From Ciona savignyi (taxonomy: Eukaryota > Chordata > Ascidiacea > Phlebobranchia > Cionidae), in the NCBI GenBank assembly GCA_000149265.1, contig CH002840.1, positions 339,455 through 403,454 of the forward strand: a stretch of DNA of 64,000 nt. The letters run 5' to 3'. Shown one piece after another: positions 26,364-38,564 of the stretch. Both the position numbers and the translations under genes were made by a program. A model generated the notes under the pieces. That model was not told the DNA's origin and ran no database searches. It saw only the letters and a program-made list of their open reading frames with translations. Position 1 is the stretch's first letter. Every line of letters begins with the position of its first letter.

Positions 26364-27960
26364 GACAGTCATGGCTTGTGGCTCCAACATCTACCAGAAG
26401 GGGTGATGGAATTGCAATAAAATTTAAACATTTGTTAGTGCACATGGTCTAGATATGCAGAAGCCAAAATTTTGGGTAATTTAATTTGGGGAATTCCCCT
26501 GAGAGGTGAAAAACCAAAACGGTCTTTTTTTAAAAAAGGTACCTTTTTTGGCCATAGCGATTGATCGGCTACTCCAATTTTAATTAGATTTGGTAAATTG
26601 TAAGAACATTAGCCAATGATACAAACTTTAAAAGAAATCAAAAAATTACCTAGGGAAATACCCTAAAAAATACGATTTTGTTCTCAAATCATGATTGTGA
26701 CAGTCATGGCTTGTGGCTTCGACATCTACCAGAAGGGGTAATGGAATTGCAATAAAACTTTGACATTTGTTAGCGCACATGGTCTAGATATGCAGAAACC
26801 AAAATTTTGGGTGATATACCCAGGGGAATTCCCCTGAGAGGTTAAATACCAAAACGGTATTTTTTTCTAAAAATTTATTTTTTTTTGCGCATGGCGTTTA
26901 AACGGCTACTCCAATTTTAATTAGATTTGGTAAAATGTAAGAAAAACATTAGCCAATGATATAATACTCAAAAGAAATGAAAAAATTACCTGAGGAAATA
27001 CCCGAAAAAATAAGATTTTGTTCACAAATCATGATTGTGACAGGCATGGCATGTGGCTCCGACATCTACTAGAAAAAAGAAATGGAATTGCAATAAAATT
27101 TTGAAATTTGTTAGCGCACATAGTCTAGATATGCGAAAACCGAAATTTCGGATGATGAATCTAGGGGAATTCCCCTTAGACGTTAAAAACCACAACGGTA
27201 TTTTTTCTATATAAATAGCCTTTTTTGGGAATAGCGCTTAAACGGATGCTACAATTTGAATCAGATTTGGTGGAATGTAAGTGCATTAGTCACTGGTTTA
27301 ACACTTAAAAGAAATAATAAAATAACCTAGGAAAATACCCCAAAAATGAGATATGTTCTCAAATCATGTTTGTTACCAGGATTCCATGTCGCCCTGACAT
27401 CTTCCAAATGGAGTAATGAAATCGCAATGAAAATTGGACATTTGTAAGACAACATGGTCTAAATATGCAGAAACCAAAAATTTGAGTAATGAATATAGGG
27501 GAAATCCCTCAAAACGTTTTTTTTTAATAAATTAGATTTTGTGGCCATAGCGCTTGAACGGCTGCTCTAATTTTATCAAAATTCGGTAAAATGTTAAAAC
27601 ATTAGACACTCTGTGCCAATTCAAAAAAGAAAACATTTACTTAGGTTAATTTCCATGAAAACGAAGTTATTCTCCTGAATTATGATTGTGACAGGCATGC
27701 CATATCGCACTATGACATCTCCAACAAGAAGTCGACAAAACAGATTAAAACTTTAAGAATTGCTACATAACATGACTCACTTATGTAAAAACAGAAACTT
27801 ATCTACTAAACCCAGGGAAATTCCCTGAAACAACGAAAAACTAAATCGGGCTGTTTTGGGAATTTAGCTTTATTTCACTACAGCGCTTGAAAAGAAGCTA
27901 TAATTTAAAACATTTTTGGTGAAATGTTCATAAATTTAAGACGTTTATTTTTTATTTACC
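26364..27960. repeat. Tandem array of about five ~335-bp units
   Basis: A block reading GACAGTCATGGCTTGTGG starts at 26364 and 26699. Diverged versions occur at 27039, 27374 and 27690, giving periods of 335, 340, 335 and 316. Within each unit the same order recurs: ATGGAATTGCAATAAAA, then CATGGTCTAGATATGCAGAA, then GGGGAATTCCCCTGAGAGGT, then GCTACTCCAATTTTAATTAG. Units 1 and 2 are the most alike; divergence grows to the right. No open frame spans a unit. Confidence 0.85.
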
Positions 27961-29900
27961 TAAACATGGAATATAAGTTTGGTATGTTAACTATGGGACC
28001 CATGCGTTTATGCTTGCAGAAACAAAAACTACATACTCAGTGTATAAAATACAAATTGTGGTTAGGGACCCTGTAGCATGAATATAGGTTATACAACATG
28101 TGTTTTACAAATAGTGTTGGTTAAACACGTGGTTGACACTCTCTAGTTCTTTAATAAAATTGCGCTTCTTTTTTTAAAGGAGTTTTGTATTGACTAAATG
28201 GAAAACATATCAAAGTTAAAAAATAGTCGCTCTGAGAATCTAAAACACCTAATGAGAGAACATACTTTTTTATTACCCGAGCTAATTGTATAAAGATATA
28301 GATAAAAGAAGAGAGTAAAATAACATTATTCTAGATAAATATTGATTATTATTTATTTTAATCTCTTTGATTAATGGTAATCGTTCGACTCAATTTTAAG
28401 CGAAACAGGCTAAAAGCTAAACCTTTTTAAATCAACATCGATAGAAACACATACCAAACCTTTTGCGACAACGGACAGGTATTTGTTTTTTAGCCATGGA
28501 AGGTAGAGCGTACACACTTCAACGAAACAAACAACTATAGCCTACTCCAGATTTAAAGGTTTTATGTAGGTTTGATTATTGTAATGGTGAGATACTTGGT
28601 GTTTAGCCCATACATATGTCTATTGCAAGCAATTAAATTAAACAGTTATTTGTATTACCCCTGTAATCACTAAATTGTTTTTAAAACATTGTAGCCATTG
28701 CATCAAAAACTTAAATGTATAGTTTTTGTAGGGTTGCACGTTGTTACAAGGTAGATGGAAAGGGTTATTTCATATTTGTGCATCTTTCGCATCTTTACAA
28801 ACGAACTATAGCGTCATCAAATTCTGCGAGCTTTCTTTACAGTGCCCTTTTTTCCCTTTTAAAATGTTCAGCAAACAATTCTTCATATATTTGTTCACTT
28901 GAAAATTATATAAGAATTTGTTGAATTAGACGGTTATGTAATTTTCTTGTTGTACATTAACTAAGTTCGACCAACGTTATATAGTTCGGCCGATAAGCCT
29001 GTAAACCACCATCCGTGCTTATTCAGTCATTCTTTTGTATCAAACTCCTAAGGTATATTCTTTTTACGTGAATGGTTATAGAAGTGCACAACCGTACCTG
29101 TACTAATTGCATTTTTAATTGTTTTCGGAGAGCGTGTATACCAGGCATAGAATAACAAACGAAGGTTCGTTAAAAGCATATGAATATTACATCACCAAGT
29201 TATCAGTCCTGCGTGATGTGTGTTAGAAAAGCGTTCATGTCCGTTACGATCACATCAGTTGTTAAAGACTCGTTATATATGATCTGATAACTGCTGTGCA
29301 TCACAAATGAAAGGGTTTTCTTGCTAACTAAAATACACTCTTCGAAGCCATGTGATGAGATTACAATTATTTAATCGTGCAGCTATGGACCGTTTTTGAT
29401 ATGTATAACTAAATAGCACTCTCGTTACCAGGTAGGTCTGTACACATAAGGTGTTTTTTGTGTTGTTGCCATAAAATATAAATGTATATTTTGGCCGATG
29501 ACATAGTATGCTGTTCAACGCGTAAAACTCTTTGAAAACCTGAATTTTTATTTGAGTTATTGCCAAATGGAGGGTATTGATTTGAAACAAAGGCACGCCA
29601 TAGTTTGTTTGCGTATTATTGACTGGTGCACAACAGAAAGCAAATTAGTGTTTCACGCTCTTTTTCCACAAAACAAAAAATACAAATTTAAGTTTATTTT
29701 AGTTATGTCACTCGTATGATTTATTATAGATTGATTTTAACGTTTAAGCTTAAAAATTCTTAGTCACAGCTATAATGTTTGCTTATTGTAGAAAACTTGA
29801 TTTTTAAAGGCCAAGCATAGAACCCAGGACCAATTGTCCATTAGTGTATTTAATCACTTAAAGAAACCCGGCTCCTAGTTTTGCCTAAAATTGAATTGAA
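27961..29900. other. Intergenic between the two membrane-protein paralogues
   Basis: No exon or clear repeat is recognised between the satellite array and the start of copy B. Several open frames under 90 codons have no motif. Confidence 0.5.
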
Positions 29901-31842
29901 ATGGCGAACATGAAACTACCCGTCGAAGAAACTAACAACATCCAAGGAAAAAACGGTACGTACGTTTACTTTTAAACAAAATACATGCAGGCATTTAACA
30001 TTTATATTATTATATGAATACTTTCTGCTTATACTGTAGTTCGTTTTTTAAAGAATCGGTAGGCTTAATTGTTTTCTAATGTTTGATTGTTCCTTTAGAA
30101 AATGGCAGTCACTGCATTATAGTCGGTTCCCCGTTTGTTATGCCTATTGTGCAAAATTGTGTCATTGACAGGTCATTGCAACCCTCTTAATACAATCGTT
30201 AATAATAAGTAAGCTCACAATGATTGAAAAAATTGTAAACGTGTTCTTGATATTCTGGATATGTTTTTAAAATATTTCGTTTATTGCGGCAAGAGCGAAT
30301 GCAATATCCATAGAATAGAATTACATATTGGTTCAGCATGAGAAATCTCTGTATCTATTCTTGCTTTATCACAAGTTTTTTTAAACTATACGATAAATCA
30401 ATATGTTATTTAAATATTTCATTCATTAAGGTTTACCCCAAATTATTTTTAAAGTACAAATATAACTTATGGTGTCTGATGAAAAAAACAAGGATTCCTT
30501 GATTTTGATGTAATGTTTAGTGCTGCATATTGTAATAACGACAGCCGTAAAACATAGGTTACAAAGAATAATAAAAGCAATTACTTTCGCGTGCTGTTTA
30601 TTTTGGAGACATTTACATTAAACGACTTACTTCAGTTATTTAAATTTCAGCCAAGCGACTTCGAATTGATGTTATAGTGTGGTTCATATCCATTTTGTTT
30701 ATTATCGCTTGGATCGGATCAATGTGGGCGTGGGGTAAGTGGATGCCAGATGGAAATTTAATATAAAAAAGTTAAATATTTTTTGTTTCTTTTTTACTTT
30801 TTTTCTTTTTTTTGTAAAATTTCTTTCGTGTGAACTTGGTGTTCTCAAAAATTGAATCAAACATCGACAAACAAAGTTACTGCGCGAATCAGGATATATA
30901 TATATATATATATGTTAATTTTGTTTTTTTACCAGACGAAGTTTTGATCACGTAATGGGCTCGCAAATAAAACCGGTTTTTAGTGTCGAATTCTGTATAT
31001 GAATCGATTGCCCCAACCATTCGGCATCGAGACCGTTACATAAAGGCTTTATGTCTATTTTAAATAGAATATTGGGTTTGTTTATCGATCTTAATCGAAC
31101 CGCCTCTTTGCATACAAATACTAGGGAATTTTGTAAAACCGCTATAGTGGTCCATGAGAAATTGTAAAAAACCGTTAGGGAAAATTGAATAATTAAGCTG
31201 TTATTAGGCTTTTTTACAACGAAACGGTTGTGCGTGGTAACCAATAGTGTTGACTGACCTGTTCATATACCAAACTCTTAAACAAAAAACGGTCTTAAAG
31301 ACGAGCCCATTATGGATTCGAAACTAAGCCTTGTAAAAATAAAAAAAAAATCTATCACGGCACAGGATATCTGAAAGTATTGTAGCTTTGCAAACTTTTG
31401 ACGATTAAGTGTATACAGCAATTTTTAAATAAGAGACTGTTCAATTAACTATTGTTTAGTTACAAGTTGTAAAGTAAAACCGACATTGCATCACAGCACG
31501 TTTTGAGAGTAATATTTTTTGCTCAATGAAACCTCTATTGTTTTACAGGGGAAGCGGTTGGTTGGAATGCGCAGTCTGGGTATTACTACGATGAGGTAAA
31601 CAACACGCAAAATAGATTCATGGAAGAACCACAGTTTTGTAACGAAACTTCAATACCAGGTTCGCCTTGTGGTATGGTTGAAATAAATTATGATTCTACA
31701 AAATAAAAAAGGGGTTAAGTACCCCAAGTAGGCCTAACTTCTTGCAAATCAATATTATGGGACATAAATCCATACAGTCAAACGACAACAATTCGATGCT
31801 TTGAAATTAAGATTAATAGTACAGTGCTTTTTTCAGGTGACC

Positions 31843-31902
<60 letters not shown>

Positions 31903-34900
31903 TTATCAATTCTAACGTTTAATCCTCCAGGCCGTTCTGGAGCAGAATGCAGTGGGACTTGGTATTTCTGGAAACTTCCGCCGGATGAAGTGACAGTTTT
32001 AAGTCGAGCTATAGTGTGGCTATTTTACTGTCTTCATCAGGTCTTCGTATGGGCGCTGTTGTATATGGCACAACTTCAAGTTTCGAGAAGAAAAGAAGAC
32101 AAACAGAGCAAAAAATACCAGTAAGATTAACGCTGTATTTGGGAGAATGGGCTTCTCTTTGATGGGTACGGGAAAATGATTTGTGGTAGTGGTGATTTCA
32201 AGTGGCCAGCGGTCGGTCGTGTCTTTGGGTATAGGACACTTAACGGCCATTGTCTAAACCCAGTGGAATGATGGGTTCTACTAAATAATAGGTACGTCTG
32301 AATAACACATAACACACTGCAATAGTTCCGGTAACCCGACGTTAGGCGCGAGGTGATGTGACGATTTTCCGTGTGTAAATGCCCCTTGCGTTTTCCCATT
32401 CACGATAAACATAAATATCCTATCATATACCCTACCTTTCAATAAACAACTCTCTATTAAATTGTTTCATTATTTTTAATTCGGCTACATCCTCGATTTA
32501 GTTGATAACGTTCTCTGGTTCCATCGCATCATATTTGTGACAAAAAATATTAACCAAAATTCAAAAGCATTACATTTGTAATTTTTGGTATGACAATTCG
32601 TTAGTGATCAAGAAAAATACACTTTTGACACCTGCCAATAGCATATTTAAGCTTAGAAAATGCTGTTTTATAGAACGGAAATGAGATGGTTTAATTGGTC
32701 TTTGCTCGGGGTGAACGCAGTTTTCCATGTTTTACATTTGGTCCAAACTCATTGGACCTACGATGGTACAGCGCAAGATGTAGCAATATCCTCCTCACAG
32801 GTATTGGGGTGTATTTCTTTTTTGCGCGTCAAGCGCACGGTTGATTGGATTGACGGGTTTACACCCAAAAATAGGTGACTGACGGGTTTACACGAAAAAC
32901 TTTCATATTTATTTTTTATGGTATTGGAATTATCTACTGTCTTTACATAATGTTTCTAATACGACCTATACAAAGTATTTGTCACAAGCAAATTTAAGCA
33001 CCGTCGATAAAAATAACCGCATGTGATAAAGCGATTAAGGAATTCGTGAACTTAGTGGAAAGGCAAAGTGCATGGTCGGTTAACGAGGGCCTTATCCAAA
33101 TAACAAATTATACGACCCTTGCCATGTATCAGGTCCAAGTTAATAATTTATTTTTGTGATAAATTATTTTTATTTTGCAGGCTTCGGTCATTATGATGAT
33201 ATGTTTTATTCTGCTGATGGAATATCGCGATCGTGGCTTCATGTTGATGTGGCCCAACCCACGATCGGATGACAAGCTTGCTCCGTATCTTCGACTCGCT
33301 CCTGGGCCGATTCAGCTCATTAGAAAGTACAATTAGCCTTTTATTTTTTACTACATTTTGAACCTATGATTGGTTTGTCACCATGTTATATATAGAATTT
33401 AATATTTGTATCGTTCGTAATCACGATTCGGTCACACGACAGGTAGACAGTACGTACGCGTTCCATTTAAAAAAATATATTATTTACAACATTGCATACG
33501 CCACACCACAACTAAAACAGTTACAACTACCTGAAAATCTTAGCATCATATTTGTGTATTTACTATAAGCGCGGTTAAAATATTATTAAATGCTAATGCA
33601 TTGTACCCAAGCGCGATATATGGACGTTTTACTCGACTGTTTAACAAGCAAAATAGAACTAACACGTTGTACAATTAAATTTTAAGAGTTTAATATATTA
33701 TTTTTAGTAGTATACAAAATTGTTTTTGTGCAATTTCGCAAACCCTATCCAAAAATCTCGGTTTGCATTCCCGGCAGCATTTATACATGCAGTGAATACG
33801 TGTTTTGGACATTTTCTTTTGGAGGGGGGAGATTTGTTGGAGGGGGGGGGGGATTTTTTTGGTTGGAAGCAGCATGTGCTAGGCTGCGCGCCGGTGTTCT
33901 CGTTTAGCTGTAAAGTTTTGTAATCGTGGAGCAGTGCTTTGTAAAATAAAGGTGTTGATTGGGCATCTGCTAGCTGTTTGTTGGAAAAAAAGTTGCCGGT
34001 GTACGAGGGGGTATGGGCTCAAAATTTTTGAACAAAATATTGTAGGGTTTTGAGTTTAGGTTGCAGATCCAAGCTTCAATTTTAAATTGTGAAAAAATCT
34101 AAGAATTCCTATGTCAGGATTTTGAGTGACAGTCGTTTTTGTGAGGTCAGTTTGCATTGGAGAGATAGGGAGAATAATTAGTTGAACGCCTCCTGTATTG
34201 TTTGGGCTTATGGGTATTTTAAGCAATGATTTTTAGCATTAAAAAATTTATTAGAAAGACTGTGTAAAAAAATATATACAATGCTGTTTTGTAGACAAAG
34301 TTTAACGTATAAATAATTCTTTATTCCCAGGTACCATGGGTTCATATTTTCATGGGCGACGATCTACACATTCTGGTACCATCCAGTCGAGAATACTTGG
34401 GGTCACACTTTTGGGTTCTTTCATACAGCCATAGTTATGCTGCAGGGAAGTCTGATATACACCGACATGCATTTGAACAGGTTCGAGCCGTTTATTTTCA
34501 CGCGATTAGTTAAGTGAGCGTTCTCATACGGGTAATCGACAGAATCGTTAGATTACCCAGGACCCGTCGTCGGGTTACCAGAGGTATTGCAGTGTGTTGT
34601 ATGCTTGAGATGTACATTCAATTTGGATAGAACTTATTAATCCAATGGGTTCAAGAAATGTCCGCTAAGTGCCTTGCTTAGGGACAACCGACTAGCGGGA
34701 AATCAGTTTCTAACCATTTGGCTGAAAGAAGAAGCACTATAAAATACAGTCGCTAACTAGACGGTTGTGCATCGCCTAAATCCACTATTATAAGAAATAC
34801 TAAAGTCTAAAATTATATACTACACAATGCAAAATCTCCAGTATACCCGACGGTGGATAGGATATAGGATAGGATATTCATGTTTATCCCCGTGAATGGG

Positions 34901-36517
34901 AAAACCAAGGGGGTTATCACACGGGCAATCGTCAGATCACCTCGCGCCCATCGTCGGGTTACCGGAGCTATTGGAGCATGTTGTATGTGATAGACACGTT
35001 CCTTTAATTTGGTAGAACCCATTAATTCGCTGGATACAGGCAATGTCCGAAAAGTGCCTTGCCCAAGGACACAACCGACTAGCTAGCGACCAGTTTCGCA
35101 CCTGCAACCTTTCGATTGAAAGGTGATAAGGTAATATGGCAAATATCCGTTTTCCTATTTAAGTAAATAAAATATGAATATCTAGTCCAACATGGTCAAA
35201 GGAACATAATTATTCCGCTCACAGGTATTGGAGGTTGTTAAACGAGTCGTGGGTGCTGGCGCATGGTACAGTGGTTGCTCTGCAAACCGGTGATCCAGCA
35301 GTCGCAGGCGGCAGTAGTCTGTGGCCAATATTTACGTTCGGTTTCGGCTTTGTATTTGCATTTACTCAGGTATACTTTACACTGTTTTCCCAGACTACCC
35401 AATATAGCTACATTCCTATAATTGTGTTTATAAATTTAATATGAAAAACTTCGGGCGACATTAAAAGGAATGGAAAGTGCTCAGTAAAACTATGGAAACT
35501 TATTCTAACCCTGCCCTTAATACTAATTTCAACCCCAAAAACCACCGNNNNNNNNNNNNNNNNNNNNNNNNNNNNNNNNNNNNNNNNNNNNNNNNNNNNN
35601 NNNNNNNNNNNNNNNNNNNNNNNNNNNNNNNNNNNNNNNNNNNNNNNCCTTCATACTAATTTCAACCCCAGAACCAACGTTAACTCGGACCCCAACTATA
35701 AAGCTAAGCCAATCTTTGAACTTACTACATAGGGGTGGAGTGTAGGTTTTTTACGTAATCGACTGAGTTCCAATAACGTAATCTTGGCTTATGAGGCGTT
35801 TTAGCAATAAGCTTGGTACGCATTCCAACCGCTCGACTGACAGCGGAACGTGCCACTTTCGAATAAGATACGCACGCGAAAGCAAATACCTATGGTGCAA
35901 ACCGAAAAAGAAATAACAAAATGACAAATATTTTGAAGGTATTCGGTCTTCCATTTTGGAGGAAAATCTCGCCGTTTTTCCGCATCATTCCCGTTGTGAT
36001 TTTCTTCGGTATCGTGACTGCGTTGTGTGGGACGGTCGTGCAAGGAAAGGAACCGGGTCAATCCGGCTTCAGCAGGATGTACGAGATGTTCTTCATTCCT
36101 GCTGAGGAATACATGATGCTTCTATTCTCCTGGCTCTTTCTGTACGGCTTCATTAGGATAGAAGCGGCGATAATTGGAGACAAAAGGCGAGATCCAAAAT
36201 ACGAGATGTCACCCCTAAAGCAGGCATTTTACTTGGCTGGAGTGGTGCTCATTTACGCCCTTTTTGTTGTCATTTCGTACGTATGGAGATTTGCACAGGG
36301 AAGTGTAATGATCCTTATGATCATATTTGTCTTTATATTCTCGTTCGGTTGCTGCATTACGGTCATGCTGTTTAAGCAAATTATGGGGCCTCACCGCAAA
36401 ATGGTTAAATCTTCTTGCGTGGACTGTGCAAACCATCCCGAAGACGATAAAGACGTATCAGACACTCAAACCACAGTTGGTAACGAGAATTCCGGATACG
36501 TAACAGAAGAATTCTGA
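29901..36517 (+). CDS. Unrecognised polytopic membrane protein, copy B, 528 aa
   Basis: Paralogue of copy A with the same nine-exon structure and phases. Exons: 29901-29955, 30651-30734, 31549-31659, 31931-32120, 32674-32800, 33181-33326, 34331-34480, 35225-35369, 35939-36517; the total is 529 codons with TGA. The N terminus (MANMKLPVEE) and the hydrophilic C-terminal tail (about 60 residues, acidic, ending GYVTEEF) differ fully from copy A. The membrane core aligns throughout. CNET and the helix histidines (LHQVFVW, FHVLHLVQTHW, FHTAIVMLQ, AHGTVVALQ) are kept. Exons 5-7 and the start of exon 9 are nearly identical in DNA to copy A; exons 1-4 and 8 are much less so. Intron 8 contains a 100-N gap, so its length is unknown. 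The exon 9 acceptor is AAG rather than CAG. Function unknown. Confidence 0.82.
31221..31330 (+). repeat. tRNA-Ser-like SINE copy in intron 2 of copy B
   Basis: GTTCATATACCAAACTC, ACGGTCTTAAAGACGAGCCC and ATTATGGATTCGAAACT appear in the order seen in the other copies of the second SINE family. Confidence 0.5.
31846..31900. repeat. (TA)n microsatellite
   Basis: A pure TA repeat of 55 bases lies in intron 3 of copy B, ending 30 bases before exon 4. A shorter TA run lies near 30895-30913. Confidence 0.97.
32200..32440 (+). repeat. SINE copy in intron 4 of copy B
   Basis: TCGTGTCTTTGGGTATAGGA, ACCCAGTGGAATGATGGGTT, ACACACTGCAATAGTTCC and CCCATTCACGATAAACAT appear in order, ending in a TATCC-type tail. 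Sense-oriented. Confidence 0.7.
34505..34730 (-). repeat. SINE copy (antisense) in intron 7 of copy B
   Basis: GGGTTACCAGAGGTATTGCA, AACTTATTAATCCAATGGGT and GACAACCGACTAGCGG are antisense SINE body blocks. Confidence 0.65.
34855..35130 (-). repeat. Near-complete SINE copy (antisense) in intron 7 of copy B
   Basis: It starts with GGATA tail repeats, then ATCCCCGTGAATGGGAAAAC, CACCTCGCGCCCATCGTCGG, CAACCGACTAGCTAGCGACC and CACCTGCAACCTTTCGATTG. It is the best match to the copy at 57-685 and shows what that copy looked like before its insertion. Confidence 0.8.
35548..35647. other. Assembly gap (100 N)
   Basis: Exactly 100 N, the usual placeholder for a gap of unknown size, within intron 8 of copy B. 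Both flanks carry TACTAATTTCAACCCCA-like units, so a collapsed minisatellite probably caused the break. Confidence 0.95.
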
Positions 36518-36697
36518 ACATTTTTAAACGCTTAAAGCCAAACAGTGTTCATTCGCTATCTTTTGAACCAATTTGCATTAACTTAATATTCTTTGTTTAA
36601 TTTTGTAAACTAAAAATATAATTTAGTTTCGCAATATGTTAAAATATATTTCTAGTGCCGATGCGCAATATGTCAATACGCGATTATTGTGCACGAA

Positions 36698-36703
36698 AAT
36701 AAA
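36698..36703 (+). terminator. Candidate poly(A) signal of copy B
   Basis: AATAAA about 180 bases after the stop codon of copy B. Confidence 0.5.
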
Positions 36704-36904
36704 ACAATTCATAATATGTAATTGCAAATCAAATCCGACACTTATTAGGCCTACTTATCCCGTATTTGGAAGGTATGAAAGTATACATACTATCAACTGC
36801 TTAGTACGTAGCCTACAACGTTTTATCCCAATTCGTTGGGTTTCTAGAAATATTATGAATCAATAATTTCGAACTTAAATTTTTAAACCGCTCTGTCCGT
36901 CCGC

Positions 36905-38105
36905 TTATAGCTTGATGGGTTAGTAGGGGAAGAGTGGGTAAAATGGGCCACGTGGGTAAAATGGGCCCCCTCCAATTTTCAATATATTTTGAAGAATAAA
37001 AATTTGCTGCAAGAACCAGTGTCAGTATATCAAATTATGGAATCTCCAAACCGAAGTTTGAGCGTGAAATCACCAAACTCAATGTTTTCTGTAGCTATTT
37101 AGGTTTGAGAAGGTCTGAATCTAAATTTGCAATTTTTGTTTTCTGCTAATATATAATAGAAAAGATCAAATACTAAAATAACTTTTACTGTAGTTAAATA
37201 GAACTATATAGCCTAGACCTACTTTTACTGGTAGAAATAAAACTTATTTTTTAAATTTTTTTTTATAGAGATTTTAAGTCGTATGTTGGCACCTGTCTAA
37301 TATGGGCCCCCTGTGTTCATTTGGTAACTAACGGGGCTAGAATTAGCATTAACAGTACTAAAGGGCTAGACTAAGCACTACTAGTCATATTATGTGTTTC
37401 ACAATAAACTAAACGGGTTTTCTAAATGCTATTAATAACATGAATTGATAGTTATGCTTCCACTAAAGTAGCAAGGTGTTATTGCATTAGTATACTAGTA
37501 ACTGGGTATTAAATAAAAAGTAATTGCTGTAATCCAAAATGTTAAATTAAAAAAAAACAACTACATCATAAAAATAAAAGTAATAACATTGGTTTATATG
37601 GGAAGCGAATATTGATACTGTTATCTGGCGAAATGTTAATGTCGAAAACGGGCCGGGGCCCATTTTAGACTACACCCTTGTCTAAAATGGGCCACTAACG
37701 AAATATTTTTCTTTGTTGATAAAATATATTTAACAAAAATTATTAGAAAGTTAACATGTTATGTGTGAAGACTTTGGTATTAGGTGACACCACATGAAAA
37801 ACTTAAGTCCATCGGGCTTTATATCAGTAAAAAATCCGATTTGCAACTAAAGGGCCCATTTTACCCACTCTTCCCCTAACCATCGCCTTTCAGTCGAAAG
37901 TTAGCAGATTCGAAACTGGACACTATAGGTAGTCAGTTTTGTCCGTATGAGTTCTAACAAAATGACGGAACGTGTGAATCATACACAACACACTGGAAAA
38001 ACTTCGCTAACCCGACGTTGGTCGCGAGTGATCTCACTATTCCCGTGTGTAACTACCATTGATTTCCCGTTTATGGATAAAAAACATAAAAATCTTATCC
38101 TAGCT
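36905..38105 (+). repeat. SINE split by a TIR element
   Basis: The SINE head is interrupted after GATGGGTTAG (about 36914-36923). It resumes as ACCATCGCCTTTCAGTCGAA at 37879, then GCAGATTCGAAACTGGACAC, ACACACTGGAAAAAC and a degenerate tail near 38060-38100. The interruption is the 951-bp element described separately. Confidence 0.65.
36926..37876. mobile_element. Non-autonomous DNA transposon, 951 bp, TIR with TA target
   Basis: The left end is GGGGAAGAGTGGGTAAAATG and the right end is its perfect inverse, CATTTTACCCACTCTTCCCC. The inverted repeat extends at least to GGGCC. TA flanks both ends (36924-36925 and 37877-37878). Internal copies of TAAAATGGGCC occur near 36955 and 37685. No transposase frame is seen. 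The superfamily is not assigned with confidence; a TA target fits Tc1/mariner-like and some other groups. Confidence 0.8.
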
Positions 38106-38564
38106 ATTCTTTGAAATAGTCGTAAAAACATCGTACAATTTTAGTAAAAATGAAAATTGGATAAAATAATTGCTCTATTGACTTCTGATGACTAACGACA
38201 AAATCTATATAAAGATACTTAATTAAAGCAAAATAGTAATGTTTGTAACATAGATATCTTAAATAAATACAACACGGTAGTTCCCCTACTTTGCTACTTT
38301 GCTGACGTAATATCATAGAATACTATCTGTATATTGACCGTCGATCGAACAAACAAATGTGTAATGAATGACGTTCTTTGTTATCAATCATCAATTTTTG
38401 TTAAAACTAGACCAAAATTAGATGGATACGTAAACTGTTTGTGTTTTGACCATAATACAACTGATACTTATAAATATATATTTCAGTTGTGTTGTAATGC
38501 AAATGGCGTTCTAGACGTCCTGTAAGGTTTTGCTGTTGTTTATTCGAATCCGTCTGCTTAAACA

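Noticed and set aside
33690-33923. Open frames on both strands around the G-rich tract in intron 6 of copy B
   Set aside because: Low-complexity G-rich sequence in an intron; no homologous segment in copy A.
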